Assembly: GCF_022965805.1 (NCBI RefSeq)
Contig: NC_133109.1
Span: 1,875,001-1,939,000 of the forward strand
Reading direction: 5' to 3'
Origin: Primulina eburnea
Lineage: Eukaryota > Streptophyta > Magnoliopsida > Lamiales > Gesneriaceae
DNA length: 64,000 nt
A program made the position numbers and the translations under genes. The notes below the pieces were generated by a model that made no database searches, was not told the origin of the DNA, and saw only the letters and a program-made list of their open reading frames with translations. Of the stretch, positions 48,664 through 61,293 are shown piece after piece. Numbering within the stretch: position 1 is the stretch's first letter; the number at the start of each line of letters is the position of its first letter.

Positions 48664-49099
48664 TGTAGGTCCTTGAATTGTAGATTCCTTAGCACTGAGA
48701 TAGAAGTTAGTGAGCGGGGTAGATTGAGTTTTCTTTCCCTGCATGTGAGTGCTAGCATGTGATTTCATATACTGATGATTTATATGTATGCTAGCATGAT
48801 ATTATGTTTTATTGCCTGGATTGATATGACATAGAAATGCATATAATGTTGAAATAACATTGTATCTGCTAAGATTTCAGTATGTTTTTACTGTGTATTA
48901 AGCTACATGTTACCTAGATATCGGAGATGATTTGGTAATATGTATTATATGAAACTGGATCATAACCAATTTTGATCAGAGGTAAGCTGATCAGGATTGG
49001 GATTGAGACGGAATTGTCTCCTGTTATTACTGACACCTGTGATTATCAGATATTCCTCCTAGACGAATTCCAGAACGGGGTAGTGCATCGTATGATCAG

Positions 49100-50011
49100 A
49101 TGGATGTGTCTGAAACTCTGATGGAAACACAGATGATAAGGTTTCAATCGTTTCAACCACCGATTTTGAGGGGTGTTGAGACACCAGCTGAGTGTGAGAC
49201 TTGGCTGGAGGAGATCGAAATGCTGTTTGAATTTCTGGGATTCACAAACGAGTACAGAATTAAACTGGTTGGGAATCAACTACGGGAAGTCGCTAGGAGT
49301 TGGTGGCTGATATACCGGGAAGCCATAGCACGGCGTGGTTTCACGATTACGTGGAAACTTTTCAACGTTGAATTTTATCAAAGGTTTGTACCTCTATCAT
49401 ATCGAGAGAACAAAAGTGCAGAATTTGCAAATTTGAGGCAGGGTCCATTGAAGATTGATGAATATTTGGCTCATTTCTTCACCTTGTTAAAGTTTGGCCC
49501 GCAAATGGCTAGAAATGATACAGCTGTAGCTGATCAGTTTATCAAGGGCTTGAATCCGGAAATACGCACCTTGGTGACTGTGAAACAACCGAGTAATTTT
49601 ACTGATACTTTGAATCGAGCCAGAAGAGCAGAAACCGTTCTAATGAGACAAAAGGAAGCTTCATATGTTCTTCCAACACCGATACCACAACAACTGCCTT
49701 CCAGAATCGAGATTGGCAGCGGTAGTGGAGGAAAGAAAGAGATGTTGAAAGTTCAAAAGAAGCAATTCAAGAAGTTTGGGAGCGGTTCATCTAGCTCTAG
49801 CGGTTCTAGTCCGAGTTATACTGGCATCTATTGCAGAAATTGCGGGGGAAGACATTCCATAGAACAGTGCCGAGGAGTGTTTGGCAACTGCCGCATTTGT
49901 AAACATCAAGGACATTTTGCTAGAGTGTGTCCGCAGAAAAGCTTCCGGAGATCTTATGGAGCAGAACCATCTGGTTGTAAGGACCAGGAGACAGACCCAG
50001 GACAGACTTGA
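49100..50011 (+). CDS. gag: Retrotransposon Gag polyprotein
   Basis: Structural protein that packages element RNA into virus-like particles. 303 residues, uninterrupted. Residues about 30-160 form the Retrotrans_gag domain (TPAECETWLEEIEMLFEFLG, RSWWLIYREAIARRG, FYQRFVPLSYRENKSAEFAN, then LRQGPLKIDEYLAHF). A basic, serine/glycine-rich linker follows. Two zinc knuckles come near the C-terminus: CRNCGGRHSIEQC and CRICKHQGHFARVC, both CCHC. The frame is open further upstream and reads PPRRIPERGSASYDQ before the chosen ATG, preceded by ATT where related Gags have the start codon, so the original start may be lost and translation may begin at 49100. The frame ends in a stop with no Pol fusion. The unbroken frame suggests selection or recent insertion. 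Confidence 0.9.
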   Translation: MDVSETLMETQMIRFQSFQPPILRGVETPAECETWLEEIEMLFEFLGFTNEYRIKLVGNQLREVARSWWLIYREAIARRGFTITWKLFNVEFYQRFVPLSYRENKSAEFANLRQGPLKIDEYLAHFFTLLKFGPQMARNDTAVADQFIKGLNPEIRTLVTVKQPSNFTDTLNRARRAETVLMRQKEASYVLPTPIPQQLPSRIEIGSGSGGKKEMLKVQKKQFKKFGSGSSSSSGSSPSYTGIYCRNCGGRHSIEQCRGVFGNCRICKHQGHFARVCPQKSFRRSYGAEPSGCKDQETDPGQT

Positions 50012-52390
50012 TGAGATTATAACAGGTAACTGTTCTTTTATGATTATGTTGGATAAGTATTGTGAAGTATTCATACATTCTATACATGATTTTGTATGAA
50101 TAACATTGATATATGTTGTACCTGTTGGGTCTGTGTATACTGTAGTATTGAGTTTTGTTTTAATCTTTTGGAGGAAAAGATTGTTATCAGTGAATTCTGT
50201 AAATACCATATACTGCAGTAACAGGAGAATGAGATGGAATTAGATAGTGTTGTACTTATGTTGTTTGATTTTAACTACATTATTGATATATAATAACAAG
50301 TACAGAGTGAGTATAGATTCTTGCCAGGAGATGGTAAGATACTGACCTGAAATGGCCAAAGAATAAATAATGTACGGTAAGAATTCTCGATTTTGAATTC
50401 TTTGATATCCGTATTATATGACTCGATGATTCTTGAAAGGAATGGAGTAATTCCTTATATATATTCAGTTGATTACTGAAATTGAGCATATCAGGAGCTG
50501 ATTTGTCGATAGTAGGAGATTTGCTATAGTCTTGCAGATTTAGATTTTAGATTTGCTTTGTATCAGGGAGATTGATTACAGCCTTGATTCTATACCAGGT
50601 ACTGGTGTTATTTTAGAATTCTGTATAGAATAATACTGAATGAATTAAAAGAATTGAGATATCAGTTTGATGATTTATGGCTTAAGAGTTAGGGTTATAT
50701 CTGAATATGTATTTCTCTATGAGATATCTCAGTTCTGTTATGGGTTGATGAATCCTGTGTTCAGAGGTATTCTGATGATTTTATACCGTGTATCTAGGAT
50801 GGGTTGATATACTCGTGATATAAGATTGACTGAATCGAATATCTTGTATGGAATATTCTGGGAGTTCAGATTATTGTATACAGAATGATTTGGATATGAA
50901 GATAGTTGGGGGCAGTGATTACTGACTGAAACAACAGCGATATCAGATATTTATATTTGCTGGAGTCTGGTAGATTATTATATCCGATTGTTGTTTTGGA
51001 ATTGCTTGCGAATTGTTATTGTTCTAAAACAGTATTGAGACAGATTATATTGTTTGGGGGACATTACATTCGAAGAAGATATAACAGTTGATTTAAACGA
51101 CTTGACGATGTAATCAGTTAGTCAGCATTATCAGATATTGATATTATTCTGAATCTGGATATGATACCGATTGTGATATATTATTGTGATTATATACAGT
51201 GCAACCGAATCTGAGCGTTGATCAGAACATCAGGTAGGTATTACTGTTATATATATATATCTTGTTTGTGTCGAATATTCCGAATCTGGAATGATAGACA
51301 TGATCAGAAGGGCACAATGATTGATTCAGTATTCTTTTCGGTAACAGAACAGGTATGAAATTTGAAAATATGGTTTTGATATAAACAAATACGATCAGTT
51401 GTGGCAGAATATGTATTGAAATATCTGAATTGCCAACAGTTGAAGACAGAAAGATAGAAACAAGGAAATTAGTTATCTTGATTGTCGATTCTTGAATAGA
51501 AATGGGAGTACATTTCTATAAGTTATGTGATAACACTATTGAATTCTTGTTTTGATTGTACTGTGATGTGATTATGAATGACAGATTGTTCGAATCTGCC
51601 TCTATTATGTTGTACAGGACGACGTACAGATATGATCAGACGACTGAAATTGTGCTAGAAAAGAGGTCAAATTGTATTGAATGCCAAAGTTGAATATATC
51701 ATACCAGGAGTTTGGTTGTTTTTATACTTTTGGCAGTATATACAATTAAATCTTTCCTTTATTGTGCATAATTGAAGGATAGTCGGAGCGAACTATCCTG
51801 ATACTGGAGGATATTCAGTAATTGTAGTGCGTGATTTTAGCACTAGTTGAAATAACTGAGTGTTATATATGAATTTTCATACGACGATAGCTACCAAATG
51901 CGTATTGAGATAGCATTCTTTGAGATTTTGGTACAGTGAGAACTGTTAATTTCCGTTGTATGAAGGATCTCTGAGATTTGATTTGATAGAATCAGGAGTA
52001 TGATTCAAAAGAAAAATGAAAACAGCTCGAAATTTACTTTGACATAGGCCAATGTCGGATGATGACGATTGGTAATTGGAGCTGGAAGTTGAATATATCC
52101 TTGACTAGGATTGATAAATGATGATACTGATTTGTTATAGAATTATTGATTGGCATATACGGATGCTGTATAGCCAATATTTTACGATTGATTCTGTCAC
52201 GAATCATTTCAAGTAGTATTATGACATTATACTTCTTGAAAGGGTGTTTTCCGTTCGGAGTCAAGATCCGGGAAAGAAAGATACTTCAGAATGATGTTAA
52301 TGAAAGGAGTTTGGATGTTAAACTCTATTATACATTTCTTCTGATAAGTCTGAATTAATTTAGTGAGAGTTCGAGGACGAACTCTGATCT
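50012..52390 (+). other. Non-coding interior of the gag-only element
   Basis: 2.4 kb with no ORF over about 75 codons on the sense strand and no pol motif. The base composition is AT-rich with many TATTG/GATAT words like the LTR. In related elements this part would carry protease to integrase. Confidence 0.75.
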
Positions 52391-52404
52391 AAGAGGGGGA
52401 GAAA
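52391..52404 (+). promoter_or_regulatory. Polypurine tract
   Basis: AAGAGGGGGAGAAA, all purine, immediately before the right LTR; the usual primer for plus-strand DNA synthesis. Confidence 0.9.
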
Positions 52405-52618
52405 TGTAATGCCCGAGAATTTGATTACCGTAATCTGAAATGATTTGGGTATGATTACCGTAATCTGGAATTAATCTGAAATGATTTATTGGATCAATTA
52501 CGGTAAATATAGACGGAACGGATTAGCCGGAAAAGACGGAAAAATACACGAAAGGTGTGCGAGGGAGCTGCCATGCGCGATATAGTATGCGAACATGCGC
52601 GCATTGGGCAGAAGACCC

Positions 52619-52850
52619 CGCGCATATGCGCGGCGAGATGGCGCACATATGCGCGAGGTGTCCAGTAGCATGAATGCCGAGACTGTAAGTCTCGTGCATA
52701 TGCGCGAGATTAGTGCGCGCATATGCGCGAGCACTCCAGTAGGTCTCGCGCATATGCACGACTTGTGTTCGCGCATATGCGCGAACAGTCTGGTGTGCGG
52801 ATAAGGCTCTCGGCGCATATGCGCGGAATTGTGCGCGCATATGCGCCAGG
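52619..52850. repeat. GCGCATATGCGC array, right LTR, partly decayed
   Basis: Eight sites at the same positions as in the left LTR, but three are damaged (GCGCACATATGCGC, CGTGCATATGCGC, GCGCATATGCAC). All three changes are C-to-T or G-to-A at CpG. Confidence 0.9.
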
Positions 52851-53999
52851 CATGCAGCGCGAAATTATGCCACTTGTTGCTTGTGTGCGAGGTGTGTATA
52901 TATATATATATATACATACAATCGAATTCAGGAGGAAAAAGAAAGAATCGAGGAAGGAGCTCAAAGTTTTCTTTGAAAATTTCTATCGTGATTTACGAGC
53001 GATCAGTCCGTCAGAATTTAAATCCGACTTCAGTACCGAGTTCCTATCAACGTAGACTACAACTGGACGTAAGTTTTACTACGTTTAGACATGTTTTGAA
53101 TTTATGATATTGTCTAAATTGAATAGGAGTTAGATATGATGTTCTTGACACAGTAGACATCGTATATCTGAAGTCAGACTGAAGAACGGACTGTGTATGG
53201 AATTGTTATGAATTTTCAGAGTTTATTCGATTGTAATATACTGAGTTGATATCAGAATCATGGTATTGTTGATTTTGTGATACTGGAATTAATATCTGAT
53301 TTGTATTGTATCACTGGATATATTGATATTAACCAGATTGGGATTAGATGAGTTGTTGAATTGCTTGTACTGATATTGTATTGCCGGGATTGCGGGATTG
53401 TACAGAATTGATATAGAATTTAGTATTGATATTGATTATGAGTTTCTGTATTATATCTGTGATGTTGGGATTGACGGGGTTACTGAGATTGCATTATTAT
53501 ACCGTCGAGACATCAGTGAATTGATATTGATCAGACTCAGTGTTGATTGTGATTATATCGTGATATTGTCGATATGGATTGGATTGTGTCTTGATTCGAT
53601 ATTGATCAGAACAGGCTTTGAATTGAGCTGTAGATTGACACAGCCTATTCAATATTGTGATTTCAGATTGATATGGACAGACGTGAATTTGAGACTTCGT
53701 CTTCGTCAGATCATGAAGACAAAGGTATAAGTCAATGTGGTATTGGGAGATGGACTTGAGTCGGTGTAGACTTGGGTTTCCCTAAATCACATACTTTACT
53801 TTATTGCATTGATATTTGCATTGATTGATTGATATACTTGTTTTCTTGAGTTATAGATTACAGGTATTAGAAGAGTAATCTTATGACAGAAGTGCCTGTT
53901 AGTGGTGGGATCACCACGGGCACATTGCACGATGTCATAAGATGGTGTATTGGCGGTTGTGCCAAAGACTGTCACTGGATGTTTGGTTATCGATGTGGG

Positions 54000-54400
54000 T
54001 AGATGGATAGCTTCTTCTATTACTGTTGGTTGATATTATATCGATGTGGATAGATGTATAGCTTCTTCTATTACTGTTAATTGATATTATATCGATGTGA
54101 ATAGATTCATCGTTCCATCTATTACTATTAATCGATGTTATATCGATGTGAATAGAATTGGACTTTGTTCTATTACTGGAAATCGATATCATATCAATGT
54201 GAATAGAATCAGGGCTTGCTCTATTACTGGTAATCGATAATATATCAATGTGGATAGAATCAGGGCTTCATCTATTACTGTTAATCGATATTGTATCGGT
54301 GTGGATAGAACTGGAGTCTTTTCTATTACTGTTAATCGATATCATATCGGCGTGGATAGAACTGGAGTCTTTTCTATTACTGTTAGTCGATATATGCATG
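54000..54400 (+). repeat. 51-bp tandem array, right LTR
   Basis: Same array as 47733-48125 with few differences, so the array expanded before the insertion of this copy. Confidence 0.88.
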
Positions 54401-54926
54401 CCAACTTTTGGAATCGGGATCCCTAGACTAGGATTGAGTCTAGTCTGAATTATGTAGCTACGAGTATTGTTGACAGTGTGCTATTGATTATGTTTCAGAT
54501 TTGTTACATATTGTTGATACCTGATTACATGCTTTATATTTGTTTATATGATTGCATGTTTCATTGATTTATACTGGGAGTTATTCTCACCGGTTTATCC
54601 GGCTGTTGTCTTGTCTGTATGTGTACTTGACAACAGGTGGGACAGGTTCAGGGTCGAGGAGATGAGGAGAGATCGAGTTAGAGTGGAGACTTCGGACTTT
54701 GATCTGAGATAGGGTTTGAACACTTGATATTAGTTATTAAACTCTAGTTTGAATAAATGTTTTGTAATACAGGATTTGTATTTTATATACTGAGAGGTAT
54801 ATATGTTTTATTTCACTACGTTCCGCAATTTAAAAAGAAAAAATTTTTAGACCCTGTTTTATAATTGATTAATTAGTCCCAATGATGATTAAGAACTTGA
54901 TTAGGCGTCCGGGTCCCCACAACATC

Positions 54927-56675
54927 TCTCGCTTTGTCTCATTAAAAACTTTGTCATGAAAAGTCACGTGTGAACAATAGACGAGTAAAAAATAATACAA
55001 CTTTGATTGCTCCCCCTATTGCAAGCATCATTTGAAATCATCAACTTTTTGTTTCCGAACTTGTACACTAATTTACCAAAAGTTTATGCATGTGATAATT
55101 TTGTAAAAAAATTGGTCATATTATCTTCAGTTATTGATAATCTTTTTATGTAAATCAACAGTCTTATTGATATTACAAAGAAAACCATTCATGTGTCTTT
55201 CCGGTTGTAAATGTCTTTTTTAGAGAAAGATATACATCACTAGTTTAATTTGTGAGATATGATGACATATGAATTCCTATATATGGTACTTCAAGACCAA
55301 ATATCTTTTTTTTCATTTTTCAAGTTGGCGAAAATGATACTTTGAGCATCAAATGGTGATGCAAGTTATAAAAGTATTTTCGTACTTTTTTATAGTTCGA
55401 GAAGAGTTACATCAATAGAAATGTATTGAACACGCATTGAATACATGTCCAATAAAATATTTTTAAGTTGAATAGATCATCTTATGAGCCAAATTAATCT
55501 TGGAAATGAGCCTGAAAATTTATTTTTGATACATTTCAACAAGTTGGTCATATTACCTCAAAATTAGTCGCCAATGAAGAATATTAGATATTTTGTGTAC
55601 TTGGGATTAATTCTCATATGGTTATTTGGCTATTGCGAGCAAATAGAGTAAAATCCGAGTTTGGTTTGTGCTCTTCCTTTTTAAGGTTGTTTGAATTAAA
55701 AGATTTGAGTTTGAAGAAGTATTTTACGGGAGGATTTGAAATGACTCTATATTAGAATGTATTTGAAATTCATCATGTTGATTCAAAAAATAATCATTTC
55801 GGATTTGAAATCTTTTGTCGAGTGGATTTATCCAAACAATTATGGATTTGAAATGCATAGCTTCCAAATCATACATAGAGATGCAACCTAAAATTATTTG
55901 AATATTGAAATGGTACTTACTCGTTCGGGATGGCTGCCTTGTTTGCTTGGCTGCCGAATTGAAAAGTCTCGAGACGAGACAAAAATATGCAATGGTGTGC
56001 CAAGTTGTGCCACCAGCTTGACCAGGCATGGGTGAAAACTTGCAGTCCATGGGTTTTTAGATATTTCTTCGGTAGGTAAGGGTCTCGGGTACGTCAAATT
56101 GGGCAGCTCATTAGTCCAATATTCAAAGCTTTGGGAAATCATGTTGAAATTGTCTTGAGTCGGATTGAACAAAAACTTACTGACGTATACTAGTCGAGAT
56201 ATGTAAGGATGATGACGGGTATAAAACCACTAGTTATTTGTGATATCTCTTGTCTCATGTGGTAAAAATTAAATATTTAAAATGAGTTTATAATAGACTA
56301 TAATGGATTTCTATATTAACTTGAGTTCATCATTTTCATAAAGCATGACGAATACGAAGTAGTTGCTATATGAGCTTATTGGCATTGAAATACCAAGTAG
56401 TAACCGTTAACCAAGCTTTTGAGAAAAATAGTGTCTCGGAGATTCCAACATAATCCCAAATCACCTTTCAAAGATAAGACCTAAAGTTAGTCCATATCTT
56501 CTGTTATCTTATCTTATCCCATGATTGGATCACATTCACGGGTTGGCAAACGGACTAAATATTATTATAAAAATATTATTATAAAAATATTATTTCGGTG
56601 GAAAAATCTTTACAAGTTGTTCAAAAGCCCAACAACTTTGTTGTCATTTTAAACATGGACATATAATTAATAGAA
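54927..56675. other. Intergenic stretch right of the gag-only element
   Basis: The first ~100 bp continue the split target repeat. ORFs on the minus strand at 55724-56050 and 55894-56172 have somewhat gene-like composition but match no family I know. The rest is AT-rich. Confidence 0.45.
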
Positions 56676-56775
56676 TGTAATAAGTAATTTTTTTATATAT
56701 AAAGTAATATTTTTTTCTATGTGTGATCCAAATAAAAGGTCTGTCTGACAAAATTGACTCGTTATATACTCATAT
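56676..56775 (+). repeat. GTGAGAC-MITE copy 22 (degenerate fragment)
   Basis: Only the middle is left: AAAGTAATATTTTTTTCTAT, GATCCAAATAAAAGGTCTGT and CTGACAAAATTGACTCGT. Confidence 0.5.
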
Positions 56776-56986
56776 ACCAACTGAAAAAAAAATTGTGCTT
56801 AATTAATTAATTTATTATTATTGATATAGGGGTGGGGTTTGTACCCATTTAATTTAGGAATGTACAGATATATTTCGTTTTCCTAGCTCACGAGTATGTG
56901 TCACCAAACCTGGATTTTTATCTTGTCTCCATGGCATCCCATCTTTCTATATTTTGTGGTAATTAAATCAATACTGGATGAGTTGC

Positions 56987-57106
<120 letters not shown>

Positions 57107-57565
57107 CGCATTTTTTTCGATTTTTTTCATGTCGGTAATAAAATGACGTGTTATAATGAGATAAGAATACATTTTAAATCACTCCAAATCTACATATGAT
57201 ACAAGATTTAATTAATTAAAGGGAAAATGATTTTTTTTCCCATTTAACTTGTACAATTTTGGATTTCGATTTATTAAGTTTTCAAATTTTGGTTTTGATA
57301 TACTCACTTATAATTTTTGACTATTTTAATCTAAATGCAAACGTTGCATCGGACAACTCAACATTTCAGTATCACATTAAAATTTTTCGGTGTCATATCA
57401 ATATTTTCCAGTGATACACGCAATCATTTTTCGATGACACACCATCACTCCACGAAATAAGTTTGAAAGCTTAAAAAATTCAAAGTTAACTGACTAAACT
57501 TAAAATAGAAAAAGTTAGTGCATAAAAAAAAATTAATTTCCCTTATTTTAATCTTATACGAATGA
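57107..57565. other. AT-rich intergenic DNA
   Basis: Nothing recognisable. Confidence 0.5.
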
Positions 57566-57744
57566 ATATGTTTCTTATGAGATGATCTCACGAAATTTTT
57601 TTTTTTTGAGATTGTTCAATTATATTCATGTTTACAATAAAAGGTAATATTTTTAGAATTAAAAATAATTTTTTCATTACTGATTCAAATAAAAGACCTG
57701 TATCAAAAAATTACTTCGCGAGACTGTTTTAAATGAGTTTTTGT
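57566..57744 (+). repeat. GTGAGAC-MITE copy 23 (old)
   Basis: Most diverged full-length copy: TATGAGATGATCTCACGAAA at the left and GAGACTGTTTTAAATGAGTT with TTTGTG at the right. Confidence 0.6.
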
Positions 57745-58019
57745 GTATACAAATTTATGTATAATAAGTATCTATATATATTATAAAGCGAAATGAGGCG
57801 TTATAGTTTGATGGTAAAGTGGTCTATAGTGTTCAGACAAGAACCCAAAATATTTAATGACGTCAAATCAACTTGTTATTGGTTAGAAAGTTGGATTTGA
57901 ATTTTTGAATTCGTTGGTCCATACCAAAATGCAAATTCCAGATTTTGGTTGGGCAGTAGCAGTATTCAAACTCATTATACATTCAGAATACAAAATTGGG
58001 AGATGGATAATTTTTTTGG

Positions 58020-58850
58020 TGATACCCCGGGATGCTTGGATCATGGGTATTGGATGATCCTGGGTCATGAATCAGGTTATGAGAAGTTTTGAGTAAATCC
58101 GATAATAGTCGTGCAAATGAATGCATGAGACATCATGTCCTCGAGTTACCAGAAGCCCGAGCTTCCAGACGAGTTCCCGAATGATGGTTCTCTACCTGGA
58201 TTATCTCGATAATAGCATCTCAATCGAGTGCATAAGTATGATATATCTTATCTTGGTAATCATTAGTGTCAAAATCGCATGGATTTGACAAGACGAAAAG
58301 GTCAGTTTGACGTGTCAGAAAAGTAAGGTATGAGCAACCATCTTGTCATAATTAGTAAGTGTACATTGAAAACAAGGTCATCATTGACTTTATTTCTATA
58401 AAGAACATGTTTGTTTAAACACTAAGACATTCATTCACATATATATCACACATCATTTCTTCTCTAGAATAGACATCATATATACATCATTTCTCTTCGC
58501 TACATTGCTTTTTCTTCATTCACCTGCTAACTTTAGCATCAGAGTGGCCACTTCGCATATCTATCTGGCGCCCATTCACGTTGTTATCTTCGTGTTTGCG
58601 GGACATCACCGGTTTTTCTCGAGAGAAAAACCTTCGGTTTGGACGCATCTCGCTGTTCTCTCATCCCTCGTCATTTTCATAACCCGACCCGGTAAAATTG
58701 CCCACGTATATCATATCCATTTTTACCCAATCGGAGAAAAACCTTCGGTTTGGACGCATTTCAATGTTCTCTCATCCCTTGTCATTTTCATAACTCGACC
58801 CGATAAAATTTATCACGTATAACATAACCATTTTTACCCGATCGCATCAA
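58020..58850 (+). repeat. LTR-like repeat with internal 110-bp duplication
   Basis: Starts TGATACCCCGGGATGCTTGG, wording seen in LTRs of large plant gypsy elements, and has a TATA-like TTTCTATAAAG near 58391. From about 58622 to 58842 a ~110-bp unit (AAAAACCTTCGGTTTGGACG, CTCTCATCCCTCGTCATTTT, CATTTTTACCC) occurs twice in tandem. No matching target duplication or second LTR was found, so a solo LTR is only a suggestion. Confidence 0.4.
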
Positions 58851-59799
58851 TTATCTTTTTTACATTTGTTTGTCCTTAAATTATTAAAGCGTGCATGCAC
58901 AATTTGAAGATCAATGTGATTATCGATATTCAAAATCAAGTGAAATAATAAAATATCACTAACTTAAAAGAGTTATATTTCGACTATTCTACCTCTTTAT
59001 TAATTATCATATCATACCTAACAAAAGTGGCAACTATTTCTATTCCACAGCTACTTTTCCAATAATTATATTATATATAAATATTATTGAAACTTCGTTA
59101 TGAAATTATTTTAAAGTTAAATGAAGCATACCCTACCATATGTATATTATAAAATTATACAACAATTCAAACATTATATTTTACACATTGTACTGAATAG
59201 ATGGTCACATGAGGTATTAAAATTATTTCATTACCTAATGTTTTGCTAAATTTCGCAGTCAACTCATTTTTCAAAATAATTCTCTTTAACAACATGACGA
59301 AATACTCTAACACACTTGATGTTCTAAATTTTGTTACACTTTGTTTAAATAAATTTTGTTTGCAAAAATTATTAAAACGTAAATGTATTAAACACCATAT
59401 ATGAAGAAAATAAAATAAATCACAGACAAAACATTATACTCATATATGTTTATTTAAAAAATCATCAATATATTGTTTTAATAATTTTTCGTACTTGACA
59501 TATAATTTATTATCGATTTCATTATTTAAAAAAAATATGAATCGAATGTTTTATTGATTAATTGTATTTTGTTCATACATGATATTAAGTGCATTTAATT
59601 TTTAAAATTTGTGCAGACGAGATTTGTTTGAGCAAAATATAGCACATTTTGAAACATGAAGTGTAGAAGACGATTTCAACTGATCATGATTACGTGAAGG
59701 ATATGAGTACCGCCATGATCACATGAACACTCACAACCAAGATCAATATTTCTCCAATGTCTTTATAACAATATTGATAATGCAATCTTGAAGAGCTCG

Positions 59800-59804
<5 letters not shown>
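58851..59804. other. AT-rich intergenic DNA
   Basis: No gene, RNA or named repeat recognised. Confidence 0.5.

Positions 59805-59888
<84 letters not shown>
59805..59888. repeat. (TA)n microsatellite
   Basis: About 42 TA units. Confidence 0.95.
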
Positions 59889-59890
<2 letters not shown>

Positions 59891-60675
59891 AAAAAATGAA
59901 AAAGAGTGGACAACATCAGTGCAATAATTTTTTGTTTTGAGAGAGATCGAACTGTGATGCTTAGGCTGATGTACGATTTAAAATATTTGAGTTGTATATT
60001 TACCACCAATTATAATTTTTGATCTAATGATAAGTGTTTGATCTGATAAATATGAATTAATTAAATTTGTTGGACTCATTAGATATTATTATAAAATAAA
60101 AAAAATTCAATATAATATATAGTCATTATAAATATTAATTGCAATACTTGTACACAACGTTTTGATTATTTTTTTCAAAAAAACACAATAAAAAAATAAT
60201 CTATTGGTATACTTTCTTCCACGTTACTACAATGGTTGTTGAACACACACATATATATGTAATTTGTATAATTAAAGTCAAACTACATATCGATCGTATC
60301 AAGATTTGTTTTTGGATTTTCCTCGGAATATTTTAAATATAATAACTCTTTATGTCATTATAATAATTTATTTATATTAAATATTAGCACACAAGTAAGT
60401 GTGTGCAACGTTAGTCCCACAAATAATTTTTTTTTTTAAAATAGGGAAATTTGTCATAAAGTTTTATACAATCTTGTTATGTAAATTTATTGCCTAATTA
60501 TTGGCATAAATAAAGTTTAAATTTCAATTTATTTTTATTTAATATTCCATTTGTTGGGATATCTATATTTTTTTTATTTTTTGTTGCCATTATGTACTTT
60601 TGGGAAATGACATTGTACTAACAAAATCTTGCCATGAATGGTAACATAACCAAGAACCAAAAAAAGAGAATTTTA

Positions 60676-60772
60676 CCCCACCACACCCCCACCACACCTC
60701 CACCCCCCGGTGGGGGGTGGGGTGTTGTCTCCTCTTTAGTTGGGGGGTGGGGGTGGTGGTGGTGGTGCCTCC
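60676..60772. repeat. C-rich/G-rich inverted stretch
   Basis: A run CCCCACCACACCCCCACC on the plus strand is followed within 30 bp by CCGGTGGGGGGTGGGG and then GGGGGGTGGGGGTGGTGGTG. The halves can pair as a hairpin and the G-runs could form a quadruplex. It stands out sharply in AT-rich DNA. No gene is associated. Confidence 0.85.
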
Positions 60773-61089
60773 TCTCTAGGACAAAATTCAATAATTGTAT
60801 TCATCGACATTTTAACATTTAGTAATTATTGTACTTTACATATAAAAAATATTAATCTTATGGTACGGAGTTTAATGAACCTCCACGAGAGAATCGAATC
60901 TTGATTTCCCCAAATGATAATTAATTTCATATTTAGAATAAATTTTAGTAAACAAATATTTAACCACATTTGTATATGTGATAATTAATTAATTATATAT
61001 TGGCACGAGATCTTTTTACATGAAGAATATGAGTTTTATTTATATTGTAATTTTTTTAAAAAGAAAAGTATGAGCTATTATGTGGTGTA

Positions 61090-61286
61090 CGTTATTAGAA
61101 AAGAAATCAAACAGAGTTTGGAACTAAAATTCTATTGAATATGCGTAACTGCCGCAAAAATTACAGAGAGGAAAGAATTGAGATCTTCAATCTAAAAATA
61201 GAAATCAGCTCAATACAATGTATTTATACTAAACAATAAGGAATAAGCGTAAGGAATAAGCGTGTTTCTTTCTTTAACGTTTAATA
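61090..61286 (-). repeat. Probable 3' LTR of the copia element
   Basis: About 197 bp following the copia ORF and its polypurine tract (GAGGGGGAA on the minus strand at 61287-61295). On the minus strand it starts TATTAAACGTT and ends TCTAATAACG, close to the TGTTA..TAACA form with one change at each end. A TATA-like TATAAATA lies at 61221-61228. The 5' LTR is outside the window so the ends cannot be confirmed. Confidence 0.55.
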
Positions 61287-61293
61287 TTCCCCC

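Larger units (their letters stand above)
52405..54921 (+). repeat. Right LTR of the gag-only element
   Basis: Starts TGTAATGCCCGAGAATTTG and ends GGGTCCCCACA. It is nearly identical to the left LTR; by eye a few dozen differences, including a short deletion near 52570 in the stretch before the palindromes and a longer TA run near 52895. Confidence 0.88.
46120..54926 (+). mobile_element. Gag-only LTR retrotransposon (TR-GAG type, gypsy-related)
   Basis: An element of about 8.8 kb (46125-54921) flanked by ACATC at 46120-46124 and 54922-54926. The two LTRs are about 2.52 kb each and nearly identical. The primer-binding site TGGTATCAGAGC (48652-48663) matches initiator tRNA-Met. A polypurine tract AAGAGGGGGAGAAA (52391-52404) precedes the right LTR. 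The 3.76-kb interior encodes one protein, Gag (49100-50011); no protease, reverse transcriptase, RNase H or integrase is visible. Just before the polypurine tract GAGAGTTCGAGGACGAACTC resembles the end of pol in chromovirus-type gypsy elements, suggesting descent from such a parent. It depends on another element for reverse transcription and integration. Confidence 0.88.

Noticed and set aside
57793..57850. tRNA-like stretch (ATAGTTTGATGGTAAAGTGG)
   Set aside because: It resembles an A-box but no B-box, cloverleaf or poly(A)/T-run follows, so neither a tRNA nor a SINE can be supported.
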